A stretch of 41,902 bases of DNA from Gammaproteobacteria bacterium (GTDB lineage: Bacteria > Pseudomonadota > Gammaproteobacteria > HTCC5015), in the NCBI GenBank assembly GCA_016928055.1, contig JAFGLM010000037.1:1-41902 (forward strand), read 5' to 3'. The translations under genes and the position numbers were made by a program. Below are positions 25,765-34,537 of this stretch, piece after piece; the first letter of the stretch is position 1; every line of letters begins with the position of its first letter. Below the pieces are notes generated by a model that saw only the letters and a list, made by a program, of their open reading frames with translations, was not told the origin of the DNA and did no database searches.

Positions 25765-26691
25765 TCAGTCTTCCTCTTTAACCACTTTTTCTTTCACGGC
25801 AGTTTTCTTTTTTCCATTTGTTTTTTTACTGACGGCCTTTTTGGCGGCTTTCTTCCTGGTTGCGGGAGCGGATGACTTGTCTTCATCGGAAGCATCATCC
25901 AATTCATCTGCGTCTTTCTTTGACGCGGATTTTTTTACCGTGGTTGCTTTCTTCGATTTCGATTTGTCGGCAGATGCCTGCTTGGCCTGTGCCGGTTCAA
26001 TAGCCGGTGCACTTTGCTTGCCATCAAGGATCGAATCTGCCGTCGCGCTGGTATATAACTCGATGGCACGAATCGCATCGTCATTGCCGGGAATAACATA
26101 ATCAACACCATCAACCGAATTATTGGTATCGACAACGGCTACGATTGGAATCCCCAGTATCAAGGCTTCTTTAACGGCAATTTTTTCGTAACCGACATCA
26201 ATAACAAACAAAACATCCGGTAAACGTTCCATGTTCTTGATACCACCAAGGCTACGCTCAAGTTTTTCGGCTTCACGGCGTAAACCCAACCCTTCTTTTT
26301 TACTTAAACGATCAATAGAGCCATCTTCGATCATGGCTTCCAGATCTTTTAATCGTCTGATTGATTGCCTGACAGTATTGAAATTAGTCAGCATGCCTCC
26401 CAACCAGCGATGATTGACGTACGGCATGCCACAGCGTTCGGCGTGTTGCCGAACAAGATCGTGTGCTGCACGCTTGGTGCCGACAAATAGAATCTTGCCG
26501 TGCCGCGCTGCCATGCGCGATATAAAGTTCATCGCGTCATTGAATAACGGGACGGTTTTTTCCAGGTTAATGATGTGGATTTTGTTGCGTTCACCGAAGA
26601 TATAAGCTTTCATCTTCGGATTCCAGTAACGGGTTTGGTGGCCAAAATGAACGCCGGCTTCTAGCATCTGGCGCATGGTTACGCTTGCCAT
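25765..26691 (-). CDS. rpsB: 30S ribosomal protein S2 with long charged C-terminal tail
   Basis: Small-subunit protein that bridges head and body of the 30S particle with S1. The first ~223 residues are canonical: [50 protein letters not shown] and [30 protein letters not shown]. coli S2 has 241 residues; this one has 308. Residues from about 225 to 308 are low-complexity, rich in Lys, Ala, Ser, Asp and Glu (for example [18 protein letters not shown]). This tail is probably disordered. The frame is open throughout and ends at a normal stop, so this is not a frameshift. The ribosome binding site AGGAG lies at 26701-26705. Confidence 0.97.
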   Translation of the reverse strand: MASVTMRQMLEAGVHFGHQTRYWNPKMKAYIFGERNKIHIINLEKTVPLFNDAMNFISRMAARHGKILFVGTKRAAHDLVRQHAERCGMPYVNHRWLGGMLTNFNTVRQSIRRLKDLEAMIEDGSIDRLSKKEGLGLRREAEKLERSLGGIKNMERLPDVLFVIDVGYEKIAVKEALILGIPIVAVVDTNNSVDGVDYVIPGNDDAIRAIELYTSATADSILDGKQSAPAIEPAQAKQASADKSKSKKATTVKKSASKKDADELDDASDEDKSSAPATRKKAAKKAVSKKTNGKKKTAVKEKVVKEED

Positions 26692-26878
26692 GAATGGTAT
26701 CTCCTAATATCCGAGATCAGGTGACTTTCATAAATCACACTGTCTCTTGGGTTGGGCCTCCATATACCCCATGCAGCGACCCTGGGCTTACGCTTCAGGC
26801 ACCCCACAACATGTGTCGGTATATGTGCGAATTTTCAGTTTTTTGCCGCCGGAACCCATCCTGGATGAATTCGCGGAC
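26692..26878 (-). promoter_or_regulatory. rpsB 5' leader, candidate S2 autoregulatory element
   Basis: The predicted rpsB promoter leaves a leader of roughly 185 nt before the S2 start, long for a bacterial gene. Close to the ribosome binding site a small stem is visible (GTGA at 26721-26724 with TCAC at 26735-26738). Further upstream is a G/C-rich stretch with complementary GGGT and ACCC runs (26749-26792). Gammaproteobacterial rpsB leaders are known to be bound by S2 for feedback control (t44 RNA family). I infer the same here; I have not shown a match to that family. Confidence 0.45.
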
Positions 26879-26884
26879 GCGCGC

Positions 26885-26913
26885 TTTATATCACAAACCG
26901 GCTCGGGCAACAA
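26885..26913 (-). promoter_or_regulatory. Sigma-70 promoter for rpsB-tsf with GC-rich discriminator
   Basis: On the minus strand -35 TTGTTG (26908-26913), a 17-nt spacer and -10 TATAAA (26885-26890) make a good sigma-70 match. Directly after the -10 comes GCGCGCG. Such a GC-rich discriminator is typical of stable RNA and ribosomal-protein promoters under ppGpp/DksA control. No experimental start site is available. Confidence 0.7.
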
Positions 26914-27144
26914 TGCCGACCCGATCCGGGGCGAAAATAGTCGTCGGCTGACGCTGTTATACGGGCCCTTTTAGTGCCCGGTCACCTCAATATCGGCGAC
27001 CTTTGCCCTTCGATAGTTCACACGTGAAAAAAGGGTGTTTTTCAAAAAGCGGCTGGTGTAGTCTGCCCTTCGCGTTTTAACCTGTGCGATAAATCCATCA
27101 CAGAACTCTACATCACCATTGCCGTTGGACCCAACCCGTAAGCT
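26914..27144. other. Intergenic region between rpsB promoter and map
   Basis: No gene is supported here. It holds an inverted repeat CGGGC/GCCCG (about 26962-26980) and a near-palindrome TTCAC-AC-GTGAA around 27017-27028. It also has two copies of TGCCCTTCG 60 bp apart (27004-27012, 27064-27072). A promoter for map-glnD must lie here, but I cannot pick a convincing -35/-10 pair. Confidence 0.4.
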
Positions 27145-27150
27145 TTGACA

Positions 27151-27924
27151 ATGACCGTAAACCTTAAAACAGCTGAAGAAATCGAAAAAATGCGTCTCGC
27201 GGGCCGTCTGGCCGCCGAGGTACTGGAAATGATTGAACCTTATGTCCAGCCCGGCATATCAACTGCGGAATTAGACAGAATCTGCCACGATTACATCGTC
27301 AACCATCAAGGCGGTATTCCTGCGCCACTCAACTACCGAGGCTACCCGAAATCCATCTGCACATCGGTAAACCACCAGATTTGTCACGGCATTCCCAGCG
27401 AACGAATTTTGAAAAGCGGTGACATTGTTAATATTGACATCACCGTTATCAAGGACGAGTACCACGGCGATACCAGTCGCATGTTTTTGCTCGGCACGCC
27501 TTCGGTGCAGGCAGATCGTTTATGCCGTGTCACACGCGAATGCCTGTTGAAAGGCATTAGCATGGTCAGACCGGGGGCCAAACTGGGCGATATCGGACAC
27601 GCCATCCAGCAATACGCGGAAAAACATCGTTATTCGGTGGTTCGTGAATACTGCGGGCACGGCATCGGCCGGGTATTCCATGAGGACCCTCAAGTGCTGC
27701 ATTATGGTGATCCAGGTACGGGCATTGCATTGCAGCCCGGCATGACGTTTACCATCGAACCCATGATTAATGCAGGCAAACGCCATGTGAAGCTGCTACC
27801 GGATAACTGGACGGTGGTGACCAAAGATCACAGCCTGTCGGCTCAGTGGGAGCATACCGTCCTGGTCACAGTAGACGGGGTTGAGGTACTAACACGCCGA
27901 AAGAACGAAATTCTCTCTATCTAA
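27151..27924 (+). CDS. map: Methionine aminopeptidase type I
   Basis: Removes the N-terminal methionine from nascent proteins with a small second residue. The pita-bread fold is clear from KTAEEIEKMRLAGRLAAEVLEMI onwards. Metal ligands fall in VNIDITV, YHGDTSR, CGHGIGRVFHEDP, TIEPM and WEHTVLV, the usual D-D-H-E-E set. At 257 residues the length matches E. coli (264). I use the ATG at 27151; a TTG at 27145 is in frame but needs no invoking. It diverges from rpsB and is followed by glnD after 15 nt, the usual gammaproteobacterial arrangement. Confidence 0.96.
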   Translation: MTVNLKTAEEIEKMRLAGRLAAEVLEMIEPYVQPGISTAELDRICHDYIVNHQGGIPAPLNYRGYPKSICTSVNHQICHGIPSERILKSGDIVNIDITVIKDEYHGDTSRMFLLGTPSVQADRLCRVTRECLLKGISMVRPGAKLGDIGHAIQQYAEKHRYSVVREYCGHGIGRVFHEDPQVLHYGDPGTGIALQPGMTFTIEPMINAGKRHVKLLPDNWTVVTKDHSLSAQWEHTVLVTVDGVEVLTRRKNEILSI

Positions 27925-27939
27925 GTCATATAATCTTTC

Positions 27940-30615
27940 ATGAGCCAATCTTCCAAACCGGATCAGACCATTTCCAACCTGCCCGCCCAACATTCAACCG
28001 CGCAAACACATCGCCGAATTCTTGCCGATAACCTGCAGTCGCTGAGTGACGCCTTTGAAGCAGGCACCTCGATCAATGACATTGTGCAAGCACGCGCCAA
28101 AGCGGTTGATATCACGCTGATCGACATCTGGGAGCAATATTTTGCCGATTATGCCGAGGACGTGGCACTGATTGCCGTGGGCGGTTACGGCCGCGCTGAA
28201 TTGCATCCAAAATCGGATGTCGACATGATGATTTTACTGGCGGAAGGTGCATTGAAAAAACACCAATCACGCATCGAAGCCTTTATCACCCTGCTGTGGG
28301 ATCTGAAACTGGAGATCGGCCACAGTGTTCGAACCTGCGAGGAATGCACCTCGGAGGCCGGCAAAGACGTTACCGTTGTAACCAATCTGATGGAATCGCG
28401 CCTGCTGGCGGGCTCACAACAGCTATTTAAAAATATGCGTAAAGCCACCGCAGCCAGCTCAATCTGGTCGAAACGGGATTTTCTGCAAGCTAAATTAGAA
28501 GAACAGACCAATCGGCATCGTAAATTTGATGAAACCGCCTATCGTCTGGAACCGAATATCAAAGAAGGTCCCGGTGGTTTGCGTGATATCCAAACCATTT
28601 TCTGGGTTGCCAAACGTTACTTTGACGCCGAAGGACTGGAAGATTTAACCCGGCTGGGATTTTTAACCGAAAGCGAACTGAAAGCCTTGTTGCAGGGTCG
28701 CGAATATCTGTGGCGCATACGCTTCGCGTTGCATATCCTCACCGGTCGACGTGAAGACCGTTTGTTATTTGATCATCAACGCGAGCTGGCAAAAATGCTC
28801 GGATTTCAAGATGACGAAAATAATCTTGCCGTCGAACAATTCATGCAGCACTACTATCGCACGGTGACCGAGCTACAACGCTTGAGTGAAATGCTATTGC
28901 AACTGTTGCAGGAAGCCATTGAACATCGCGATGATACATTCAAACCGGAACCGATAAATAAACGCTTTATGTCGGTGCACGGTTATTTGCAGGTTTGTGA
29001 CGAACAAATCTTTCTCCGCTATCCGCCGGCCCTGCTGGAGGTGTTCTTAATCATGCAACAACATCCGGAGCTTAAGGGTGTACGTGCGCAGACAATCCGT
29101 TTGATTCGGAATCACCTGCACTTGATCGATCAAAAATTCCGCGACGATCTTATTTGCCGCGATTTGTTTATGCAAATCCTGCGTCAGAAATTTGGCATCA
29201 GTCATGAATTGCGGCGTATGAATCGTTACGGTGTGCTGGCAGCCTATATACCCGAGTTCAGTAACATCGTCGGTCGCATGCAATATGATCTGTTTCATGT
29301 TTACACGGTCGACTTGCATACTTTATTTGTGCTACGCAATGTGCGTCGTTTTTCGGCAAAAGAGCACGAACACTGGCAACCTCTCTGCAGTAAAATTTTC
29401 ACAACGCTGGACAAGCCGGAAATTTTATATACTGCTGCATTGTTCCATGATATAGCCAAGGGTCGCGGTGGCGATCATTCTCAACTCGGCGCTGTGGATG
29501 CCGAAAAATTCTGTTTGAATCACGGCTTTGACCGTGACAGCACCAATACCGTCAAGTGGTTGATACAAAATCACCTGCTAATGTCGATGACTGCTCAACG
29601 AAAAGACATTAGTGATCCAGCTGTGATCAACGAATTCGCGGACAAGGTCGGTGACCAGGTAACACTCAACTTTCTGTATCTACTCACCGTTGCAGATATC
29701 AGCGCGACCAATCCGGAACTGTTATCGTCCTGGCGCTCAGGATTGTTACAGGAGTTATATCTGCGTACCAAGTATGTTTTCCGGCATGGTCTGGCCAAAC
29801 CAATCGACGCCGACACACACATTCTTGAACGACAAACCGACGCCGAGAAAATGCTGCTTGAGCGCGGCATCAGTGCCGAAGACGTCCAGCGCGTCTGGAT
29901 AAACTTTAGTCGAGACTATTTTTTGCGACACATCGCAACTGAAATCGCCTGGCATACTAAAGCCATCACCCGAGCCAACAATGATGATTTACCGCTCGTT
30001 CTGATTGGTGAACCCGGCAATCGCGGTGTAACACCGATATTTATCTACGCCAGGGACAATGACGGTTTTTTTGCAATCACCACAACAGTCATGACCCGTT
30101 TGCGTCTTAACATCGTTGATGCCCACATTATTACTTCCACCAACGGATTTGCGCTGGATACTTATCTGGTACTGGATGAACAAAACCAGCCACTATTAGA
30201 TCAGTATCGTATTGATAAACTACGCGATATGTTAAATAAGAATCTGCGTCAGCCCGACAATATACCCCGCCCGCCTCCGCGTCCTGTTCCGCGCAGATTG
30301 CGCCATTTTGATGTTAGAACCCGTATTACAGCCGAAGATTCGGCCGATGGCCGCTTAACGCTGGTGGAAGTGATCGCCGGTGACCGACCCGGCCTGTTGG
30401 CTACGATTGCCCGCGCATTTCTTGACTGTGGAGTGAGAGTGCATGACGCCAAGATCAGTACGATCGGCGAAACGGCGGAAAATATTTTTATGCTAAGCGA
30501 TATGCATAATAAACCCATTAAAAACCCGGAAGCACTTCAGATATTGACACGCGTAGTACAGGAACGCATCGACCAACAACCTTCTGCTGATATTGTAGAT
30601 GAGTATACCTTTTAA
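27940..30615 (+). CDS. glnD: Bifunctional PII uridylyltransferase/uridylyl-removing enzyme
   Basis: Glutamine sensor that adds UMP to PII proteins (GlnB/GlnK) when nitrogen is short and removes it when glutamine is high. The 891-residue protein has the nucleotidyltransferase motif GGYGRAELHPKSDVD at 81-95 (metal-binding D93, D95). A GlnD-specific helical linker follows (EGPGGLRDIQTIFWVAKRYF). The HD hydrolase domain shows AALFHDIAKGRGGDHSQLG around residue 503. Two ACT domains close the C-terminus (about 705 on; the second is EVIAGDRPGLLATIARAFLDCGVRVHDAKI). All catalytic blocks are present. It ends 2 nt from the convergent ABC transporter gene. Confidence 0.97.
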   Translation: MSQSSKPDQTISNLPAQHSTAQTHRRILADNLQSLSDAFEAGTSINDIVQARAKAVDITLIDIWEQYFADYAEDVALIAVGGYGRAELHPKSDVDMMILLAEGALKKHQSRIEAFITLLWDLKLEIGHSVRTCEECTSEAGKDVTVVTNLMESRLLAGSQQLFKNMRKATAASSIWSKRDFLQAKLEEQTNRHRKFDETAYRLEPNIKEGPGGLRDIQTIFWVAKRYFDAEGLEDLTRLGFLTESELKALLQGREYLWRIRFALHILTGRREDRLLFDHQRELAKMLGFQDDENNLAVEQFMQHYYRTVTELQRLSEMLLQLLQEAIEHRDDTFKPEPINKRFMSVHGYLQVCDEQIFLRYPPALLEVFLIMQQHPELKGVRAQTIRLIRNHLHLIDQKFRDDLICRDLFMQILRQKFGISHELRRMNRYGVLAAYIPEFSNIVGRMQYDLFHVYTVDLHTLFVLRNVRRFSAKEHEHWQPLCSKIFTTLDKPEILYTAALFHDIAKGRGGDHSQLGAVDAEKFCLNHGFDRDSTNTVKWLIQNHLLMSMTAQRKDISDPAVINEFADKVGDQVTLNFLYLLTVADISATNPELLSSWRSGLLQELYLRTKYVFRHGLAKPIDADTHILERQTDAEKMLLERGISAEDVQRVWINFSRDYFLRHIATEIAWHTKAITRANNDDLPLVLIGEPGNRGVTPIFIYARDNDGFFAITTTVMTRLRLNIVDAHIITSTNGFALDTYLVLDEQNQPLLDQYRIDKLRDMLNKNLRQPDNIPRPPPRPVPRRLRHFDVRTRITAEDSADGRLTLVEVIAGDRPGLLATIARAFLDCGVRVHDAKISTIGETAENIFMLSDMHNKPIKNPEALQILTRVVQERIDQQPSADIVDEYTF

Positions 30616-30617
30616 AG

Positions 30618-31610
30618 CTAAATAGCTAGCCCGACGTCTCCCGCAAAGTGGCATGCAATCTTGTGTTCCCCATTGTCAGAGGCGGATTCCAACATCGGTA
30701 CATCAGTACGACATTTATCTTTTGCGTACGGGCAACGAGTATGAAAATGGCACCCTGATGGTGGATTGATTGCCGATGGCAAATCTCCTTCTATAGTCGC
30801 GAGCTTACTTCTCTGTACCGGATCAGGAATCGGAATAGACCGAATAAGAGATTGCGTATAAGGATGCAATGGCCTTTTATATATTAAATCTGATCCGGCT
30901 GTTTCAACAATTTTTCCCAGATACATCACTACAATACGATCAGAAATATGTTTAACAACCGCCAGATCATGGGCTATAAAAATAAGAGTTAGATCCAGAT
31001 CATTCTGCAGCTGCATTAATAAATTCAGGATTTGTGACTGTACCGATACATCCAATGCCGATACCGGTTCATCGCAGATCAAAAGCTTTGGTTTTAATGC
31101 TATGGCGCGTGCAATTCCAATACGCTGCCGTTGACCACCGGAAAATTCGTGTGGATACTTTGTATTTGAATCCGCCGGCAAGCCGACTTTTTGCAGCAAT
31201 TCATCAACCCACTGTTTTCTTTGTCGCGCATTGCCTTTATCGTGGATGACAAATGGTTCTTCAAGTATCGAGCCAACCGTATGTCTGGTATTCAGGGATT
31301 CCGCCGGATCCTGAAAAATAATTTGCATTTCCTGACGAAGAGAACGCATTTCTTTCTTGCTAATCTTAGCAAGATCTCTTCCCTGAAATACTATTTGACC
31401 TGCAGTCGGCTCATATAAACGTAATAATGTTTTTGCGACAGTGCTTTTACCACAACCCGATTCACCCACCAAACCCAGTGTCTCGCCGTACTTGATTTCG
31501 AATGAAACATCGTCTACCGCACGAAGCTCACCGGTTTGGCGAAGTAAAATACCACCTCTTACCGGATAATACATTTTCAAATTTTTAACAGATAACAGCA
31601 CTCCATTCAT
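30618..31610 (-). CDS. Oligopeptide/dipeptide ABC transporter ATPase (DppF/OppF type)
   Basis: Second ATPase of the peptide importer. It has Walker A (GLVGESGCGKST), a Q-loop (QIIFQDPAESLN), ABC signature FSGGQRQRIGIARA, Walker B LLICDEPVSALDVS and switch H (FIAHDLAVV). The C-terminal oligopeptide-transporter domain has HTRCPYAKDKC. The start is placed at the ATG at 31610, which overlaps the upstream TGA as ATGA and has AGGA about ten bases upstream. The frame could begin six codons earlier at 31628. Length from 31610 is 330 residues. E. coli yejF fuses both ATPases; here they are two genes. Confidence 0.93.
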   Translation of the reverse strand: MNGVLLSVKNLKMYYPVRGGILLRQTGELRAVDDVSFEIKYGETLGLVGESGCGKSTVAKTLLRLYEPTAGQIVFQGRDLAKISKKEMRSLRQEMQIIFQDPAESLNTRHTVGSILEEPFVIHDKGNARQRKQWVDELLQKVGLPADSNTKYPHEFSGGQRQRIGIARAIALKPKLLICDEPVSALDVSVQSQILNLLMQLQNDLDLTLIFIAHDLAVVKHISDRIVVMYLGKIVETAGSDLIYKRPLHPYTQSLIRSIPIPDPVQRSKLATIEGDLPSAINPPSGCHFHTRCPYAKDKCRTDVPMLESASDNGEHKIACHFAGDVGLAI

Positions 31611-32593
31611 GCGGACAATTCCTGCCATCTAACGCATGCAACTTTGTGATTTGAATTGACTTGCTCGCAGCCTGGCATCGCCATCGCACATTTATCTATT
31701 GCATAATCGCATCGATCCCGAAAGCGACAACCTGACGGTATCTGATTCATGCCCGGTACAACACCGCGTATAACCTTCAGTTCGGCCTTGGATTTTGAAT
31801 CCAGCTGCGGCATTGAAGACAACAAACCTTTAGTGTATGGATGTTTTGGACTTGCAAACAGCTCCTTGACTGTTGCCTCCTCAATGATTCGTCCGGCATA
31901 CATGACGGTAACATCATCACACAATTGCGCAACCACACCGAAATCATGCGTAACAAAAATAATCGACATGCCCATTTCGGCTTGCAAATCCTGCATCAAT
32001 GACAATACCTGCGCCTGTATGGTGACATCCAGCGCAGTGGTTGGCTCATCAGCTATTAAGATATCCGGCTCGCTCGCCAATGCCATCGCAATCATAACCC
32101 TCTGACGCATACCACCGGAGAGTTGATGCGGGTAATCATTCATGCGCTTTTCCGGTGATGGGATTCTGACTTTGCGCAACATTGCCACAGCGTTGGTCTG
32201 CATCTGCTCCTGCGTTAATTTCGGGAAATGCAGTGAATAAATTTCCATTAATTGCCGACCAATTTTTTGTACTGGATTCAAAGCAGTCATCGGCTCCTGG
32301 AAGATCATGGCGATGCGTTTACCGCGAATCGAATGCATTTTCTCGACCGGCAACTTCAATAAATTTTCGCCATCCAGCAGTATTTCACCTTTTTCGATTC
32401 TGCCCGCCGGTAACGGTAATAACCGCATAATCGCTAATGCAGTAACGCTTTTACCACAACCCGATTCGCCGACAATCCCCAGTGTTCGACCTTTTTTGAC
32501 CTCGAAGCTGACGTCACTGAGTACCTGCACATAATCCTCGTCACCGCTAAATCCGGCGAAAAGATTTTTTACGCTCAGCACGCTGTCATTCAT
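31607..32593 (-). CDS. Oligopeptide/dipeptide ABC transporter ATPase (DppD/OppD type)
   Basis: First ATPase of the peptide importer. It shows Walker A (GIVGESGCGKSVTALAIMRLL), signature QLSGGMRQRVMIAMALA, Walker B ILIADEPTTALDVT and switch VTHDFGVV. The C-terminal domain carries a cysteine cluster (CRFRDRCDYAIDKCAM, plus a later Cys in KVACVRW). Comparable cysteines bind an iron-sulfur cluster in some OppD/DppD proteins, so this may too (inference). I use the ATG at 32593 (MNDSVLSVKNL); a GTG at 32602 also lies in frame and abuts the end of the binding-protein gene. The gene overlaps the next ATPase by 4 nt. Confidence 0.93.
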   Translation of the reverse strand: MNDSVLSVKNLFAGFSGDEDYVQVLSDVSFEVKKGRTLGIVGESGCGKSVTALAIMRLLPLPAGRIEKGEILLDGENLLKLPVEKMHSIRGKRIAMIFQEPMTALNPVQKIGRQLMEIYSLHFPKLTQEQMQTNAVAMLRKVRIPSPEKRMNDYPHQLSGGMRQRVMIAMALASEPDILIADEPTTALDVTIQAQVLSLMQDLQAEMGMSIIFVTHDFGVVAQLCDDVTVMYAGRIIEEATVKELFASPKHPYTKGLLSSMPQLDSKSKAELKVIRGVVPGMNQIPSGCRFRDRCDYAIDKCAMAMPGCEQVNSNHKVACVRWQELSA

Positions 32594-32601
32594 GCTCGCC
32601 A

Positions 32602-34527
32602 CTATTGAGTTTTGTATGTGGTATCAATAATTGTCGACGGCTCAAACGCCTCGCCTTTCTTCATCGCTTCAAGCGTTCTGGCTTTTTCTTGTTCGTCTAT
32701 CCAGAACAATCCGCCTGTTGAGCCCATCATTCCATCGCCATTGGTTGGATCAAATAAGGTATCAGACCATTTTGTTCCGGGCGGATCCGGCAGTTTCACC
32801 CACCGCCAATACGCTGAACGCACATATGACACGGTTGTAAGTGGAATGACCACTCCCAAGTCATGGATATATTGTTGAATTTCTCTTGCCAACGCTGCTC
32901 TTTCTTTACCGTCTGCGCTGTTTCTGAATCGCTCAATTAGCGTGTCAAGAATTTTGTCCTTTGTATTGGTAATATTATTTGTTTGAGGTATGTCGGCGTT
33001 GTCGGAATGAAATTGGCCCCAATATTGCGGATGGAATCCAAATCCCCATGCCATCCAAGCTATTTCATGTTGCTTTTCCATTTCCTTTTTATACATTGCA
33101 GCAGGATCAAGCTGCTCCAGCACCAACTCGACCCCCGCTTTTTTTGCCTCTTCTTTAAGCAATACCAGACGATTAGCATGTAATTCAGATCCATATGTCA
33201 CGACGAATGAAAGCCTTCTATTATTCTTTATTCTAATCCCGTCTTCATCGCGTTCGACCCATCCTGCCTTGTTGAAGTATGCATCGGCTTTTTGCAGATC
33301 AAATTCTCTCGCCCTGATCTCGGTATTCGAATAATCACCATACCCAGTATCCAGATTGTGCAACCGGGAATAATCTCCTCGCAGCACCGTATTGAGCATC
33401 AGCTCCACATTCATAGAGTGTGCCAAACCATAACGAATATTTTTGTCTCGCAGTAATTCACTCTTTTGGTTCAGATACATACCTTCAGATGGTCGTGGCA
33501 TGTCATTGTAAAACCAGATCTTATGGATATATCCTTTATCGTACATATCTCCTTTGGCTTTATCATGCCAAAATGACGGCATGGTCAATCCAAATGCGTC
33601 CAGGTCGCCCTTAAGAAAATGTCGATACGCAGCTTCCACATCTCTAATGACATCAAGACGAATGCTTCGAACATTGAATCTGTTTTTATAGAACTTTCTA
33701 TCCTTAGCCCACCAATTCTCTTTTAACGAAAACTCGATATATTTACCTTTCTTGATTTTAGAAATCTGATATGGCCCGGTATTAGGTTCGATCCTCCAGT
33801 TGTAATTGGAAACCCAGTTTTCATCCAGTTTATGGAAATGTCTTGCCGTTGGTGTTATACCGTAATAATAATGCAAATCAATCTTCGGTTTGGCTATGGC
33901 TCCTGTAATACTGATTGTATAGTCATCGTATTTTGTTATCTCAAGTATTTGTTCCGTATAATGTTTGTTATACCACGGCGCCACAATAAATTTAGATCGC
34001 ATAAAATCAAGGGTAAACAGGTAATCATCAGCCAATACCAGTCGCCCATCTGACCAACGTGCCTCAGTATCTAATTTATAATAGACGGTTTTCCCGTCAT
34101 CACCATAAGCCCAATGCGTAGCCAATGCTGGTATGATCTTGTGTGTATTCGGATGAATATCAGTTAACGTAAATTGATTCCCAAGCAGCAAATCACGTAG
34201 ACCGGTGTTTGAATCAGGACCTACAACTCTTAATGTAAGAGGGAATGCCAACATGGCTGATCTAAATACCCCACCTTTCTTCGCATCGGGTGATGCATAT
34301 ACCAGATCATCTTCATTTGTCTCCCACACCAATCCAACTGGTAGAGGTTTACTTGGATATGTCGGCAAATCTTCTACATAAACCGTTTGGACATTTACAC
34401 CATCAACTTCCTGATCATCTTCTGCATTATTGGTACAAGACGAAATCATAGTTAACGAGCTAATTAATCCAATTAGAATACCGGTTTTTCGGAATGCTTC
34501 TTTTAGTCTATTTGTTGACATACACAT
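32602..34527 (-). CDS. Peptide ABC transporter substrate-binding lipoprotein (YejA/OppA-like, SBP family 5)
   Basis: Extracytoplasmic binding protein of the importer, family 5. It is 641 residues from the chosen start. Family blocks include GLVWETNEDDLVYASPDAKKGG near the N-terminus, THWAYGDDGKTVYYKLDTEARWSDG and GPYQISKIKKGKYIEFSLKENWWAKDRK; this pattern is like E. coli YejA, which binds small peptides and microcin C. Unusually it has a lipobox: hydrophobic IGLISSLTMISSC, so Cys31 is probably lipidated. The residue after Cys is Thr, not Asp. The frame reaches back to 34596 and overlaps yejE, but GAGAG six bases before the ATG at 34527 and the signal peptide make 34527 the likely start. Peptide specificity is unknown. 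Confidence 0.88.
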   Translation of the reverse strand: MCMSTNRLKEAFRKTGILIGLISSLTMISSCTNNAEDDQEVDGVNVQTVYVEDLPTYPSKPLPVGLVWETNEDDLVYASPDAKKGGVFRSAMLAFPLTLRVVGPDSNTGLRDLLLGNQFTLTDIHPNTHKIIPALATHWAYGDDGKTVYYKLDTEARWSDGRLVLADDYLFTLDFMRSKFIVAPWYNKHYTEQILEITKYDDYTISITGAIAKPKIDLHYYYGITPTARHFHKLDENWVSNYNWRIEPNTGPYQISKIKKGKYIEFSLKENWWAKDRKFYKNRFNVRSIRLDVIRDVEAAYRHFLKGDLDAFGLTMPSFWHDKAKGDMYDKGYIHKIWFYNDMPRPSEGMYLNQKSELLRDKNIRYGLAHSMNVELMLNTVLRGDYSRLHNLDTGYGDYSNTEIRAREFDLQKADAYFNKAGWVERDEDGIRIKNNRRLSFVVTYGSELHANRLVLLKEEAKKAGVELVLEQLDPAAMYKKEMEKQHEIAWMAWGFGFHPQYWGQFHSDNADIPQTNNITNTKDKILDTLIERFRNSADGKERAALAREIQQYIHDLGVVIPLTTVSYVRSAYWRWVKLPDPPGTKWSDTLFDPTNGDGMMGSTGGLFWIDEQEKARTLEAMKKGEAFEPSTIIDTTYKTQ

Positions 34528-34537
34528 AACTATCTCT

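Noticed and set aside
26694..26974. Open frames on the plus strand in the rpsB-map gap
   Set aside because: They overlap the rpsB promoter and leader, have no family features or ribosome binding site, and look like chance frames.
27145..27150. TTGACA directly before the map ATG, looking like a -35 box
   Set aside because: No -10 hexamer at the right distance and it would start transcription inside map; taken as chance.
30616..30627. Short palindrome AGCTA-AA-TAGCT at the glnD/ABC ATPase junction as a terminator
   Set aside because: Five AT-rich base pairs with a 2-nt loop and no U-tract; too weak for an intrinsic terminator.
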